A DNA stretch of 64,000 nucleotides from Anthopleura xanthogrammica (Eukaryota; Cnidaria; Anthozoa; Actiniaria; Actiniidae), in NCBI GenBank assembly GCA_964019055.1, contig OZ025206.1:346001-410000 (forward strand), given 5' to 3'. Below the pieces are notes generated by a model that saw only the letters and a list, made by a program, of their open reading frames with translations, ran no database searches and was not told the DNA's origin. Positions 34,604 through 47,880 of this stretch are shown one piece after another (within the stretch, counting starts at the first letter, position 1; each line of letters begins with the position of its first letter). A program made the translations under genes and the position numbers.

Positions 34604-36047
34604 AGGTCTGTGAGCGAAAATATCGTGTACTTTTGAGTACTTGTAAGCACTAAACTTGGCATAAATGTTCGTTGGGGCATACTAAAGAGATTTAGGTGTG
34701 GGTGGTTGTCGGGGGAGGCACGCGAAACTCTCAACTAGGTGGATAAATTTCAAAATTTATACGAAACGATAACATTTCCTTTTTCAACATTTTCAAGTTT
34801 CAACGCTAACATGGAAGAGTTGTTTAAATAATTCAGAATGGCGTTTGCAGGTTGTTATGTCTTTTTCAAAAGTTTTCCCAATGTGCAAATTGGCGACTGA
34901 TAACGTCAATGATGAATAAAGTGTATCGAGCTTTTAAGTGTGGCGTCACACTTGAAAGGAAAAACGATTTTACGGGTCCAAAACGAAAAGCAGTTCTATA
35001 AAGATTTTTCTAACTTTTTCTTTATGATAGGATTTGTTATCCAAAGTTGTAATGGTTTCTGGTTGAAGTTGAATGATTGAGTACGTTTTTCGCTTTATTT
35101 TAGCGGTATTTTTAGCAGTTGGTCCGGGATATACGTCATCACTTTTAAGCTGTTAAAACAAAAATCGAATAAAAGAAATGATCCATATTTCATACAATTA
35201 CAGTGCCAGTCCTAAACATCATTTTTTTGAGCTTCATGTTGCTGTCATAGAAACACTATTGATTTCAGATCTATCTCAAGAAATAACATTATTTTTCTTT
35301 CGAAAACCCCAGCTTTTTTAAGTTTTCATTACACTAAAACCTTTAAAACCTTTCATCATATTACCATAGGGGATCATTCTTACCGCCATTTCTTCAACAA
35401 TACTTGCTAATGAGATAGAGTTATTTTGTAATTTTATTTGAAAGAGCTCCCTGGGCACCAGTACATTAATCATGTGAAGTTATAATCATTTTAGAATTAG
35501 TTTTACAGAGATATTATTTATTATATGTTTTGTAAATTGCTAATTTGCATATTTGAAAAAACGTTTATATATGCAAAAACATTCTGCCTAAGATCACTTA
35601 CGGTCTATCCATATATAGTGCATCTAAACCCGAATTAACTACTGTACAGAATTTTTAACTAGATGCTATAAACCTAAATATATTTCTTATAAGATATTTC
35701 TGAATTGCTTGAAAAAATTGACCGTAATATGTTCAACAAGATTAAATTAGATCCTAATCATCCATTGTTTGCACTCTTACCTAGGATTAAGAAGAGCTCT
35801 ATAAATTTAAGAAATAATACCAGCCTTCTGTCACGTGTAAATTATGAATGTTTTAAGAATAGTTTTATAAATAGATTATATTTTAGTTATAAATTAGCCT
35901 GGAGTGCCTCCCCCGATCACCATTTTTTTTTTTTTTTGCAACCACCTGTAAATGTGTTTAGTATGCCCAAACGAACATTTGTGCCAAGCTTGGTGCTTGT
36001 ACTCAAAAGTGCACGATCTTTGCTATTTTTGCCGATAACAGACCTGA
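34604..36047. mobile_element. 1.4-kb deleted relative of the long-inverted-repeat element, copy B
   Basis: Left end CAGGTCTGTGAGCG and right end CGATAACAGACCTG. 34604-34925 matches the left arm of copy A, 35370-35455 matches further along that arm (TTTCTTCAACAAT, GGGCACC), 35460-35550 matches the right arm of copy A (CATTAATCATGTGAAGTT, TATATGTTTTGTAAA, GCTAATTTGCATATTTG), and 35899-36047 matches its right end. The unique interior of copy A is missing, and a LINE fragment sits at 35693-35898. Confidence 0.75.
35693..35898 (+). pseudogene. LINE reverse-transcriptase C-terminus fragment inside copy B
   Basis: An open frame after a TAA at 35690 encodes LDPNHPLFALLPRI and later SRVNYECFKNSFINRLYF. 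The pattern (N/P)HPL..LLP, then LRN, then a R.....R.KNSFINRL ending is the typical C-terminal tail of many LINE-encoded reverse transcriptases, ending just after the enzyme domain. Upstream reverse-transcriptase sequence is absent. The frame then runs into the inverted-repeat arm, giving an artificial chimaera to 36076. This LINE family differs from the one at 5776-7376. Confidence 0.65.
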
Positions 36048-39022
36048 AGCAAACTCTGCAGATGTCAGCTTTTTAAAGCAAATATTGACCCTGGTAGCAT
36101 TAGAAATAATCATTATTCCAATAGTTATTCCACTTTTTTAAATATCGTTCAAGCTAAGTTTTTAATTTTTAATTTGGTGATAGGTCAATGCAAATAGGAC
36201 TTATGAGAATGTTTGCATTACGCTAACGTTTGTGACCAGTTGTTTACTTTTTCACGAATAAGTCTTCTGTTGTGGATAAATTAAAAAAAGTTAATACATC
36301 TAACAGTGAATATAATACATGAAAATAGAATGAAAAGTTTCTGAGGCAGTCGTGACTATCCGCACCTCTCTTTCCAGCTTGTAAGTAGTCGTAGGCGTGT
36401 AAGTGTAATAATATATTTGACAATCATTCGTCGAATTTAAAAAAAGAAAGACATCATTACACCTCACTAATCACCGCTTGACCAATTATCGTTTCATAAT
36501 CATTATGGTCGCTCGACCACGCCACTACAGCGCTTGAAACTCTATATTCAAGTCTAGAATTATAATAAACACTCCGTAGTCCCTGACTGGAGGCAAACCC
36601 GCAAAATTTGCCTAAATGGATAAAACTAACTAAACAATATGATATTAAAGAGCTTGGATGTGTTTTTACACACATTTTCTAGGATGCTAAGGATTAAATC
36701 GTACTTTCTTCTAAGTTTTACACTTTATGACAGCTAAAACGTTTCCCAACCGCCAAATGTTTTTACCCCTACACAAACGTCTTCGGTTCTAGACGTTCGA
36801 ATATAAGCATTCTGCTTTGTTCAATCTTGTTGTTTGAGTGGCTTTCTAGTGTACCGGTAAAACCTCGATCTAGCACTAACTCATGCAGCTTTGACTTATT
36901 GTAGAATAAAATGAACCTCTCTCCGAAATACAGGCTTCTTCTATTTTCCGGACACCTCTTTTTGGATTGATTGTTCCACATTTAGAAATCTTCAAGCCAA
37001 GTCAATCCACAGCTTAAATTATACCTTTTATAGACAGTGAAAGAATTAAGTATTTTGTGTGAATGAACGCATTTATAGAGCATCCCGCTTGCTCTCTTAT
37101 CAAGGGTCTTATCAAGGTGCGTTTGATTACTCTAGTTGTAGTGCATGGCAGTGAATGAACTAAACGATAGACACCTATGTTTATCTGTTTGCGGCATTGC
37201 AATGAAATTTAATTATAACTGAGTAATAAGAAGCGCTCATACTAACTTTGTAGGTTTTCTCAAGCGGAAAGAAAATTCTGGATAAATTATGTAATGTCGA
37301 ATTATCTCCGAGCCAAAAAAACACATACCTGTTATTCAGCTAATATTCAGATGTCTTATTGTCGCTGTTTTTTCAGAATCTGCCGTTTTTTTAAGTGTGT
37401 TGTGTATTATCAACTCTTAGCTCATCCAATCACAGGCTGAAGCAGAGGGCGCACTAGCTAGTCACTTAATGAATAAAGATAGATTGTATGACGCAAGAGA
37501 TTCTGTAAACTATTTATTTAAAAAAATACATCACTTTCACACCTCAAAAAATATAGTAAAATATAGATGACAAAATAAGAAAAAAATTTGGGAATAAGAC
37601 ACATGTTTTGCAGCCTTGCTTTAGGGGGGAATATAGTGTCTTAGTCTAAGGTGATTATTTATAAATGACGATTTGTGCCATTTGTTGACCATTTCGGTCT
37701 AATGTGCTTTCTGATTTTTGAATGGATAAATATCAGACCCAAGAGGTTCAGGCCCATAGTTCTCGCTATCCCCAGTAGTTTAAGGTCGTTATTTTCAAAT
37801 CAGTATTTATGTAACTGTGTAGTCCCGATTCCATTTTCGTGACAATGGAGAATAATCATAAATAAAAGGTGCCTCAGATCCTCTAGAACTGACCAACTGT
37901 CTGACACTCTACAAAATGATCTAGACTGTTCTGGCGTGTTTGGACTTGAGCTGGCGACGTTTTTTTGAAAAGAAAGTTATCTTGCTTATGTGTTTTGACA
38001 CTTGAAATATATAGCAGCTTTTCCATTTTATTTTTTTGTACATAAAAAAAACCCAGCAAGTCTTAAGGTCTACTTCCTCGGAATTTTGAGACTAGATCAA
38101 GAATAGAGCTTGTAGACTAGATGGTCGACAGGGCCAGATACCCTGGTGTGCGTTAAAGTCGTCAAGGTTCACAGAATTAGATAGATTAATATGCTAACTC
38201 TAATAATCAATTGTCATCCATCACCTGTTGTTTATTGTGTCCGGTAAACTTGGCACACCTGAATTGGCACTAAGACCTAAGCGTGTGATGGAGATGACAA
38301 AATGGTTCTTATTTTAAGTGTGGTTTTAGAATAATTACGGCAGTTATTTCGAAATGATGCTTTCAAATGCTTTTAACTCAACAACTTATGAATAGAAAAC
38401 AAGACTCTTACTTTATGATTCAATTATTTAAAGTTCTGTTATTATCGAGAAAAAAATTATTTTAATTTTACAGGAGAAAGTAGGCTGAAAGTTGCTCTGT
38501 CGCCTTGTTGGAGACATGGAAGCCACAATTGTAGCTTAGGGTGATAATATCTTAAGTAGAAAATATCTAGCCACTCCCTTCAGAAAGATGATAAATACAT
38601 CTTTCAAAAGGTACCTACGTACATAATTATCGCACACTTCACAGCTTTTAATCTGCATGTTTAGCCCGAAAGTTGCGTTCTTTATGGCACAAGATTTATG
38701 GTCAAGTCAAGGAGAACGATTCAGCTAAAAGCGAAACTTAAAAAAAATCTCAAAATTCATTGAAAGTATGATTGCCTCACCTCAACCGCGGTTCGAAAAT
38801 GCCAGATTTCTCGGCTAAGGATTCAATTAGAATTAAACCCAGATAATTTACTTTAATTCAGTTCTTTATCTTCTTAGTGCAAACCAAAATTGGATTTCGG
38901 AATTCCTTACTCAATATTTTTTTTGGCAGATTACGAAGTGAAATCACATGAATGTCGTTCTTTAAGTTCAACTGAATATCTATATTTATTTAGAGATAAG
39001 GTCAAAACAATTGTCATCTTAC
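36048..39022. other. Intergenic, no gene recognised
   Basis: No frame shows recognisable content. A good minus-strand donor consensus (CAG|GTATGT) occurs at 37324-37331, 4.3 kb upstream of receptor 2; it could end a non-coding exon but is unsupported. Confidence 0.45.
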
Positions 39023-39262
39023 GGTACCCGATTCAGGGGGAGGGGTGGGGTTACCCGGTACCCACCACCTCTGGAAGTGAAATCCTGAATTTTTCCCTCA
39101 AAAAACTAGAAGTCAAATCACAGACATGAAGGTACTGTTTGTTTGCATGTTTGCTAAACAACGTATTTGTGTATAGAAATAGTCACTGGGGACACCCGAG
39201 TATTTAGTATTTCAACAGGTCTCTGAGGGGGGAGGGGGTATTTACCGGTACCCACCACCTAA
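39023..39262. repeat. Direct duplication of a G-rich/GGTACC motif
   Basis: GGTACCC...GGGGGAGGGG with TTACCCGGTACCCACCACCT at 39041-39070 recurs as GGGGGAGGGGGTATTTACCG then GTACCCACCACCT at 39227-39261. Spacing is about 190 bp. The function or element class is not recognised. Confidence 0.55.
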
Positions 39263-40082
39263 ATCAATAAAATCGGGTCCCTATTTTGGACAGCTGTTTC
39301 TTGATAAATATTGAATTCATAATCAGCCGTAGGCAATGTGCATCAAAACTCACAAACGGCACTCTGGGAAACCGAGCCCTGCAAAAATGAAACAGGGAAA
39401 TCAAAGGAAATATCAATAAAAAAGTATTTTCGTCCGTTGAAATAATTACATTTCCATAGAAAATGTCCAAGGAAAAATTGTCAGATGAATGTTTAGAGAA
39501 GCCAAAAAAGTGTAAGGACTCGGTTTCCCATCATGCTTTGTGCTAGAAATTAGAGCTCGCGCACATTGGCTATTTAATTGGTTCTAGTTAACTTTACCGC
39601 ATTCTAACTTGAAGACTTGGTTACTCATCAAGTCGCTATTTATTTCTAAAAATGTAGGATATACCGCCGGTTATGATCAATATGAATATTTCAGCGCGAA
39701 TTTCTTTGCTTTGCATCCTGTGTTGAGCCTCCTTTAGTATCGTTCCTAGGGACATCATGACGGCATAAAGGATGTATATAAAAGAGACTAATCTTGTATA
39801 ATAATCATAATATAAATAAAATAAAATCGTACTTTTAACACTTATTAAATGGCCTGTGGCTAACAAATTTGTGGCGCTCTTGTCGTGATCGCAGGAATTA
39901 CTGAGTATTGATAAGTTTAGTAAAAATGTATGTCATCTTCTAACTAAATCAGTATTACATCTTGTTATTTCATTAAAATTTTTAAAATTTAAAATTTATG
40001 CCACTTTACCACTCTGGGGTGGACGGAAAGCCTTACAGGTCTAGGACCCAATTACAAGGCAACCGATGGATCGAATTAGAAC
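39263..40082. other. Intergenic; 3' part may belong to a SINE
   Basis: No gene. The last 100 bp (AAATTTTTAAAATTTAAAA and nearby sequence) could be the AT-rich tail of the minus-strand SINE that follows. Confidence 0.4.
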
Positions 40083-40262
40083 TTGAAAGGTGATTTTTGC
40101 GGAGGGAGGAAAACCGGAGAACCCGGAGAAAAACCCTCGAAGCACAGGAGAGAACCAACAAACAACTCTACTCACATACGACACCGACCCCAGCGAGGCT
40201 CGAACCCTGGTCGCCTTGGTGAGAGGCGAGCGCTCTCACCGCTACGCCACCTATGCTTCCCA
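40083..40262 (-). mobile_element. tRNA-derived SINE, minus strand
   Basis: Read on the minus strand, the head is tRNA-like. The A box TGGCGTAGCGGTGAGAGCG lies at about 40251-40233 and the B box GGTTCGAGCC at 40206-40197, about 45 bp apart as in tRNA genes. A conserved body follows (CTCTCCTGTGCTTCGAGGG, TTTTTCTCCGGGTTCTCCGG, TTTTCCTCCCTCCGC). Both overlapping plus-strand frames here are antisense to it. The body matches the SINE at 56527-56745. Confidence 0.82.
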
Positions 40263-42234
40263 ACTGGAAGATCAGTTTTCAGTTCCATTAGAGAGTTAAA
40301 ATGATGCAATTTACCGTCAAAACATTAAAAGCACCAACAGCATTTGTCGATTCAATCCTCATCGAAAGTAGATTTTGTAAAAGCACTCCGTCTTATTTTT
40401 ATGCTGTTGCTCACAAAAAAATTTTATTCCTGTACTCGTTTTCGGGAGAAAAAAGAAGTGGTCGATTTGTAAAGTCATCTACATCAGTGGAAAGCTACTT
40501 TATCCTCTATAAATACAATCATCACTTATTCACTTACTTACAGTCGTCCAAGAAACTAACTTAAGTTTCTCTTCGAAACACTTGACGATGCGGAGAGCCA
40601 TTAAACTGCAGATAAAACACCAGTTTTGTAGTGTTAAATTAATCAAATCTACACCATGCCACGAGCAAGCAAGAACACAAGTAAGAAGAATGATTTGAAT
40701 GGCAAAAACAAGCTGTCAACAGCTTTGGACGCTTTCTAGTTGTTAGTAGCTTTCTTTCTTTCTTTTAAGTTGGTTATCACTAATTTATCTCTATCTCTCT
40801 ATCTTGCTTTTTTCACTATTACTTACCTTCTGTCTGCCCACTTACACCCACAAGCAAGCAACCACTCTCCCAAGCACAAAGGGCTGTTAAGGTACATGAA
40901 TATAGCCAATTGACTGATTCAAGCTAATCGACTGAATAACAGAAAGCTAAGTTGAGCTACATAATACCATTGTTTTTAGCTTGGATTATTTTCTTCATAG
41001 TTGCTTTCACTGTAGTTAGTAAGTTTTAATCTTAGTGCTGCAACCTGCTTTAATTACCTTTAGAAGGCTGAATCGGTACTAACATGCCAATCTCAGCTCT
41101 GAAACCTTTCAGAAAGTAGGAAATTTAATCCATTTATCGCAGGAAGAAAATTAACATCCCATTTCTACTGCTTTTAATTCTTATAAAGTTGATGATAGAA
41201 ATGAAACGGAACTGGCATGATGTACTGATAACAATCGCAACTCTTATTTGTCGGATGTACGTTTGTCAGGATGTTGGAAACTTTTAGGATGATTTATGTC
41301 TTCCACACTATATACCAACTTGTTTACTCATCTATATTGAGATAGTCAGTGACAAAGCAAAACTCTAAGTCTTTAGCAGAGAGGAAAATCATATTAGTCG
41401 TTGTTTGGTCTCTACACGAAGCAAAATTACTTTTATAGATTTGATTTTTTGTCGTCTAATAAAGAACAAACATACGATTAATATTCCTGTACTGAAGGAA
41501 AAATTGTCATCCATGCGCCGAGGGTTTATAGAGCTAGTAATTGCCACTCTAGACCGCAGACTTTCAATTTGTTTACTGTGAACATGAAATGAATTAAAGA
41601 AAGCCGACAATTAATTCTAATTTTTCCATGAACAACTTTGTCCATTTTTTATTTATTTTTTTATGTTTTCCTCCCCAAAACTGCATAAACCAAGATTCTT
41701 TTTTTGATTCCTACACTTTCTTTCAGTTTAGTACGAATACTAACTGGATGACGCAAATGTGAAGGGAATTGAAGATATGATGTCATTTTCTGATACTAAA
41801 AGCAAAGTGGCTCTTACCTACTGTACATTTGGAGACATTATGGTTTCTAAAGCAAATGCATTTTAATCCAATATTATTTTTAACAATGTCAAAGGCAGGA
41901 AACGTTTTCAATTTCCGTTGAATGGATCAGAACAGCGTTGGTCACGTTTGTATTTTTAAACTGACCTTCTCAGTTTAACAGAAGTGAGGTCATTGGCTTA
42001 TTGAAGGCAACAGGAAGTTCATCCTGCTCATTGGCTCTTTAACATACCCAATACTGGATGTCTCTAGTGATTGTTTCAATACGGAAATGATGAGTTTAGC
42101 TCATATCTTGGAAAAGAAAATACAATCATTACTGCTATTATACTTTTAGTTTTGGAGATATTTAAGTGATACATGATTACACCGGCTTGAAAAGGTAGTG
42201 AGGGGTTTGGATATCTTTCATGTCAATGAAGTTC
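40263..42234. other. Intergenic, no gene recognised
   Basis: No recognisable frame. Two minus-strand donor consensus matches (near 40822 and 41815) are noted without support. Confidence 0.45.
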
Positions 42235-42480
42235 ACTCAGATGGCATTCACTGTGCAGCCAATCAGAGCATTTGTTAGATCTTAAACATTTCAATTTTTA
42301 TACTGATATAGATTGCCATTTGCAAACAATCAAGGGATTCGTTAGAATTTGAAAAATACACTGGGGTGTCCATTTGCTGCCAATCAGAGATTTTGTCAAG
42401 TTAAATGTTAAATAATTCAACTTTATGGGATTACAGTCAATCGGGTAGATTTGTTAGATTGCAAATAGCAATGACTTCTA
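42235..42480. repeat. Degenerate tandem repeat, about 60-bp period, 4 copies
   Basis: The pattern (C)CAATCAGAG-ATTTGTTAGAT with variants recurs at about 42258, 42328, 42381 and 42437, each preceded by a TTTGC/TGTGCAG phrase. Strong divergence. Confidence 0.45.
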
Positions 42481-45400
42481 TTGTTGTATGGCTTGTGCTT
42501 CAAAAAGTTCCGACAACTGCATAGGATTTGCGGGGTATTCTGTAGTTGCTCAGCTTTGACATGCCCGTAACCTTGAATCGTGTATAATAATGCTTGTTTG
42601 ATCATGTCCGACACTTCCTGACTGCCATTCCAAGTTGGTTTTCCCTAATACATTTTATTGTCTTTTAGTTGGTCGTATAAACGTTTGTTAAACAATTAGG
42701 AAGACTGCGCAGGGAACTGAAACTGCATCAGCTGAAGCCAATTACTGCGGACACGCGAAACTAGGATTTCATGATTATATGACGACTAGCTTAGTAAAAA
42801 ACTGCATGAAATAGATACATGATTTAAATACAACAAGTCAAAGGTCTGACAAGGCTGCGTGCAGAAATACATTTAACACATATTGTCCTCCATGATCTTG
42901 GATCGTCGGGGGTGTAAGATGACTGCAAGAATGAGGTGTAATACTGTACGAGGAGCAGCTTGTAGGAGGACAGTGTTAGTATGAGCTGGTAATTTTCCTC
43001 TGGTAGTATGCTCCAAAACTCGTTGTTCTTATTAAGAAGAATTTTTGATAAGTAGATGTCTTCTAGAATTAATGTTTGTAGTTAAATCCAGTTCTGTTGT
43101 TACTCTTTCTTGTCAATATTCCAATATCATGAATTTATAATTGTTTGCATTGATTATACATTTTGTTAACTAGGAATAAAAATTTATGTTTGTCCGAAAC
43201 AGAACTAAAGCGTCGTTGAATAGGTGTCGTGGCGCTATTGTGGCGATGTTAGGGTTTAAGGTTAGATGATGGCGATGATGATACATCATGCATTCAGTGT
43301 ACCTGCTTACTCAATGTAATGTATTATCTCTTAGCTATCAGTGAACGACTGATCATGAAATGCAAATACCCGCATATTACATTCATGAATAGATGTTTAG
43401 TAGGTTAGTGTGTTGTGCCTCAGGGTTAAGCTCAGATGAACCGATAGACCCTACGACAAAAGCAATCCTACAATCCTGTCATTGGGTATATCACTGTGCA
43501 TCATCTTATAACTAGACAAATAACCAACTAGCCAATCGTTAGAGGTGATGGGTTCAGTTTAGATTTCGACCGATCAGAATAGACGATAGTTATATCAGAT
43601 TGTCAGTATTCATTATTCATTTGCATGGAGACTCAGTCAATAGCAGTGGGTGTAAAAGTTATATGCGAATGTTTTTTGAGATGCATTGAAAAGCAAAATG
43701 GTCCAGTCTTGATTGAAATCTATCTACAATATCTCTATGTATTAGTATAATTCCTAAATATATCCTTTTTTTTAAATCATGGAGATTTAAAACCGAGAAG
43801 ACAAAAGAGTTGAGACAAAAAGCTTAATTGACTTTTCTGCTGATTACTTTATCTGGAAAGTGGAAAGTTTTTTGTTTTCAGTATCAAACGGCGAAATATA
43901 ATCTATGCAATTAATGGATGTTTTGAGAAATTGAATCATTCGTCAACTAGCTCGTGGAAGATCAATATCAGGCAATTCCCTAATTTCGCCTAACAAGCCA
44001 AAAGAGATAGGTATTTTTACTACCAGAATTGAAAAAAAAATCGACCTTACAAATGAATTTAGAAAATAGTTAATTTCTTTCCAAGTCAAGTCTATATCTT
44101 TGTCTTCAAGTTAAGGTGTGTAAGCAATTCAGATGATATGAGTTTAAAGAAAGCCGAATGCTAACCTGGAAATAGATTTCAGATCGACCAGCCTCTTTAT
44201 TTCCATAAAGATATTTTTTTCTTGAACTAAAATTTAACCAGCCTTTTTTTTTTTGATTGAAGAAAACAATTAAGGCTGCAGATTCTTACAGTTTCTAGTT
44301 TCATGGACAACTAACAATGAGAATGAACCTGTTCTATTGGTAATGATTTCACCATATGTCAGACTCACGGTCAGGTCTGTCTGCTTGCCCTAGGCTGTAA
44401 CACTGATAACGAGACTTTTAGCGGGGCAATAAGGATTTTAATGGAAGGTGAAAACAGGAAATATAACCTAATGTCTCTTGTCTTTCCTTTCATTCTTAAT
44501 AAAAGGATATAACTTCCTATCCATCAATTCGGCAAATCTAAGCTAACTTATATTCCTTTCAGTTTAGACGGACGTATTGGGCAAGAATAATAAAGACGTA
44601 TAGCTTGCTTTCAGTGAAAATAAGTAATCAAATCAAGTGGAGGAAATTTAATAAAAAAAAACCTTAATAAAAATTAGAATTAACGAAAACGCCAAAGGGT
44701 ACATTAAATTCCAGCTTCGAATAGATTAATCTCGAGGTTAATTTCCTTTGCGGTAATTACAAACGGCCATGTGATATTATGACTGTTTCGCGAAAACAAT
44801 TAAATCACCAAAACAACCTTCCGAAGAAGAACACGGAAACAACCCGTGAAGCCATTTACTGATGATGATTTTGATTGCGAACGAACATTTGAGATAATGG
44901 ATAACAATGGATAATAATGCGCTACATAAAATAGACCTTTTTCGACTTTACTAAGGGTTAGTCTAATTTCTATTACAATATTAATATAAGCCAATTCACA
45001 GTTTAAGAATCGTTATCAGTGCGCATGCGATTTTATTCCGAATTTCTCACTTTTAGTTTAAACCTTATTTTGTTTTTAATTAAAAAGAAAGAATGCACAA
45101 CTTTAACAATACACCCACATTGGATACAACAGACAATCTGCCATTTGCATTATGGCATCATTAACTACAACTACCAAAATCCCTCGCACACTTTCGTTTG
45201 TTCCCTAATTAGCACCAATTGTCTTCCAATTTTCACGAGGACTGAATACAAATTCGAATAAGAGAGAAAATGTTGGTATTATTAGTAAAATGACACCATC
45301 ATGCAAATGGCCTATACACTGGAACGTACACGAAATTGAGGCTGAGCAACAGAGAATTTGAAACCCTGACCGCCTATCATCAAAACAGACTTGATCGCGT

Positions 45401-45800
45401 TTTACTCATTCAAATATTATATTTTGGCCTTAACACATGTTATAAAATCAGAAGGGCGATTCATCATAATCGGATTTCCATATCTACTTTGCAGTTACAT
45501 CTTTTATTGTAGATGGCTATATGATTTTTATTTTTAGATTTTAAAATCTAGACGTGATCTGAGATGACTGATAGGCTTCCACATACTTATGTCTTTTAGT
45601 TAACCGCTTTAGGATTTTAAAAGTCGGTAGCTGTTTAAGAAAACAAAGAAACTAAATTTGATAGTGCACATTAAGGTGACTCGACCTAATATTTTTGCAT
45701 GAGCACCTTCCAACTTTGAACCTCATATGCCTAAAGAGATTGATTCTACTCTTATAAGCCTGATGGTTTCAAAAGAAATATATAGATATATGCGTGGCGA
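42481..45800. other. Intergenic, no gene recognised
   Basis: Only short frames without recognisable content. Confidence 0.45.
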
Positions 45801-45829
45801 AATAAATAAATAAATAAATAAATAAATAG
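45801..45829. repeat. (AAAT)n microsatellite
   Basis: Seven AAAT units followed by two AGAT units. Confidence 0.9.
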
Positions 45830-45930
45830 ATAGATAATAAATTCCCATTTCATATCCACTAGAACACATTTGTTACATATAGGCTTAACTACAATATTAT
45901 ATATTTTTTCGAGGAGATCGGATTGCATAT

Positions 45931-45948
45931 CACGTGGTAATGACGTCA
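45931..45948. promoter_or_regulatory. E-box plus CRE octamer
   Basis: CACGTG at 45931-45936 and TGACGTCA at 45941-45948, 10 bp apart. Both are palindromic bHLH and bZIP sites. No gene starts nearby. Confidence 0.3.
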
Positions 45949-46177
45949 CACCTGTTTTAACTCGGAGTCGAATTTTATCCCTCAACCACATTTACTAGGG
46001 AAATGCTTTATTCTACCTATACCTTGCTTGTTTGCCTTCCTCTGGGCGCCGTTTCATCGAAATTTATAAGACGAATTTGGAGATTTTTGGGGATATTAAA
46101 TTAAGAGTATAATTCATGTGAAAACTAAACAATTGACTTGCCGTAGCATCGATCATTATATTATAATATGTCCCCAA

Positions 46178-46358
46178 TGTTACACGTAGTCTTTTTCCAT
46201 GCAAATTGTACCGCGCGCAAAAAAGTTCAAGTTTTCGTGCAACTTTTATGTTTGAAAAATAAGTTGCACGAGGGGGTGTTACACGCTAAAAAACGCTCGT
46301 ACAACTTGAATTTTTTTGCGCGCGGCTCAAGTTGCATAGAAAAAGACTACGTGTAACA
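46178..46358. mobile_element. 181-bp MITE with TIRs of about 55 bp
   Basis: The left end TGTTACACGTAGTCTTTTTC continues to GCGCGCAAAAAAGTTCAAGTT; the right end is the reverse complement with few differences and ends GACTACGTGTAACA. The 62-codon frame across it is a by-product of the palindrome. A related end (GTGTGTAACATCGCCTTAA) recurs at 46831-46849. Confidence 0.82.
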
Positions 46359-47424
46359 AGGGCTTAACGCAATCTCGCCAAAACTGAAAATATATGAATC
46401 AAGATAACACCCTGTTTACTTTTCAAGCGGTCGTTTTACAGACACATTCACGAAAACTACGATCATGCCAAAACTCGTCGAATTTCATGTCCATTGATAA
46501 ATTCTAAGGCTGCCTAAAATAAACACAATGTTGATTAAATATTGAAGCGATGTAATAGTTTTCGATGATTCGGTGCTCTGGGATCTCCATTGTCTCCAGT
46601 TTAGCACAACATCGAATTCATTTACACTATGCATGATTTGACCGCGCTTGGCTACCCTCCGAAATCTTTCCGAAGTATGGTAATGTACAGATATTTTGAC
46701 ATCTTTTGACAACAATTCGCGAGGGTTTGACTTCAGATCAGAAACTCGCAACGTGTTGCCTGAAATCGAAATACTCTAAAAATCATTCAATAGCGTTGCG
46801 CGAAAATTCGTCGTTGCAAATTGTCTCGTGTGTAACATCGCCTTAAAGTAAGATGACTTTTCAGGAACTATTTGCTTAACTGCATGAGCAAGTGCATGAT
46901 TTGTTTCCAAAGCTTTTGTAACAATAGAGTAAATTTAAATCATTCAAACCAATTCAAAATAATTTTCCCCAGGAGACCATATTAACCTTTTACATTCCTG
47001 TGAGATCAGAAGTTACATCATTCATGTGGCCGGCTTTCTAATGGTTTGGTTTTCTTACAGAACAGTTATTACTGTACTTCAACTGGCTAACAGGCCCGAA
47101 TTTGTGGAGAAAAAATGGTTATCAAGGGGGGAAACCATTCCATGACCTACATGAAGAACGAAAGTACTGCGAAAGGAATCGAAACTTTATTTGGTTGTTG
47201 AGCCTTTACATACAGCAAGCCAGTGGAAGTCAAATTGATGGAACAGGATATGAATTCCAGCCGAAGAAAGATTGAATGACTTTAAGATCACATTTACCGC
47301 GTCGAAAGGTTGCCACGAATGATGTTAGATCTTGTATAAAGATGTATGGCATTACTCGTTACTGACGGTTAAATGTATCAGGTAGGCCAAGTTGTACATA
47401 ATTTATGCTATATTCAGATAGACA
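46359..47424. other. Intergenic, no gene recognised
   Basis: No supported gene; may include decayed sequence related to the flanking MITE. Confidence 0.45.
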
Positions 47425-47880
47425 AAGGGCACTAGGACAAACCTTAGCCTAAAAGCGGCTCATAGCATGACAAATACTGGTAAATACTGCAGTTTTCAAT
47501 TTTCTACAGCCGTTGATAATTTCATGAGCTAGAATTTACTTTTTCTCTTAATAGATCAACAAAATATCGTGCTATGAGCTGTTGATTCCACAACGGCTTT
47601 GGAGCGGTACGCTTTTAGGTAGAATAAAAGCCGTAGCACTGTGTAAACAAATAGCTCTTATCGTAGACGGAGTACGCCGCGCAGACGAACCAGCGGTATT
47701 ACGATGAGTGTATCATCAAAACGAGACTATCAAGATCTTATATTACAAGACAACTATGAGAGAAAAAGTTATTGACCTCCGAAAATAAGAAAAAATCAAT
47801 ACTCTGTGATTCTGCTTTTTTAACGCGGAAAAGAAAGTTCAACACAAAATTCACAAAATGACTTTTGTCCTAGTGCCCTT
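47425..47880. mobile_element. 456-bp MITE, TIR AAGGGCACTAGGACAAA, near-perfect 8-bp TSD
   Basis: Left AAGGGCACTAGGACAAA (47425-47441) and right TTTTGTCCTAGTGCCCTT (47863-47880) are inverted. The outer flanks read AGATAGAC on the left (one extra A before the element) and GGATAGAC on the right, 7 of 8 identical, consistent with an 8-bp target-site duplication. The interior has GGCTCATAGCATGACAAATA and an inverted ATCGTGCTATGAGCTG, so subterminal inverted repeats exist too. No coding capacity. Confidence 0.75.

Noticed and set aside
40197..40251. A functional tRNA gene on the minus strand
   Set aside because: A and B boxes are present, but no acceptor-stem pairing is evident and the sequence continues into a SINE body shared with other copies.
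40083..40299. Two overlapping Arg/Pro-rich plus-strand frames
   Set aside because: Antisense to a tRNA-derived SINE with A and B boxes.
46168..46356. 62-codon frame with Cys and Lys residues
   Set aside because: Coincides with a 181-bp palindromic MITE; the frame is a by-product of the inverted repeat.
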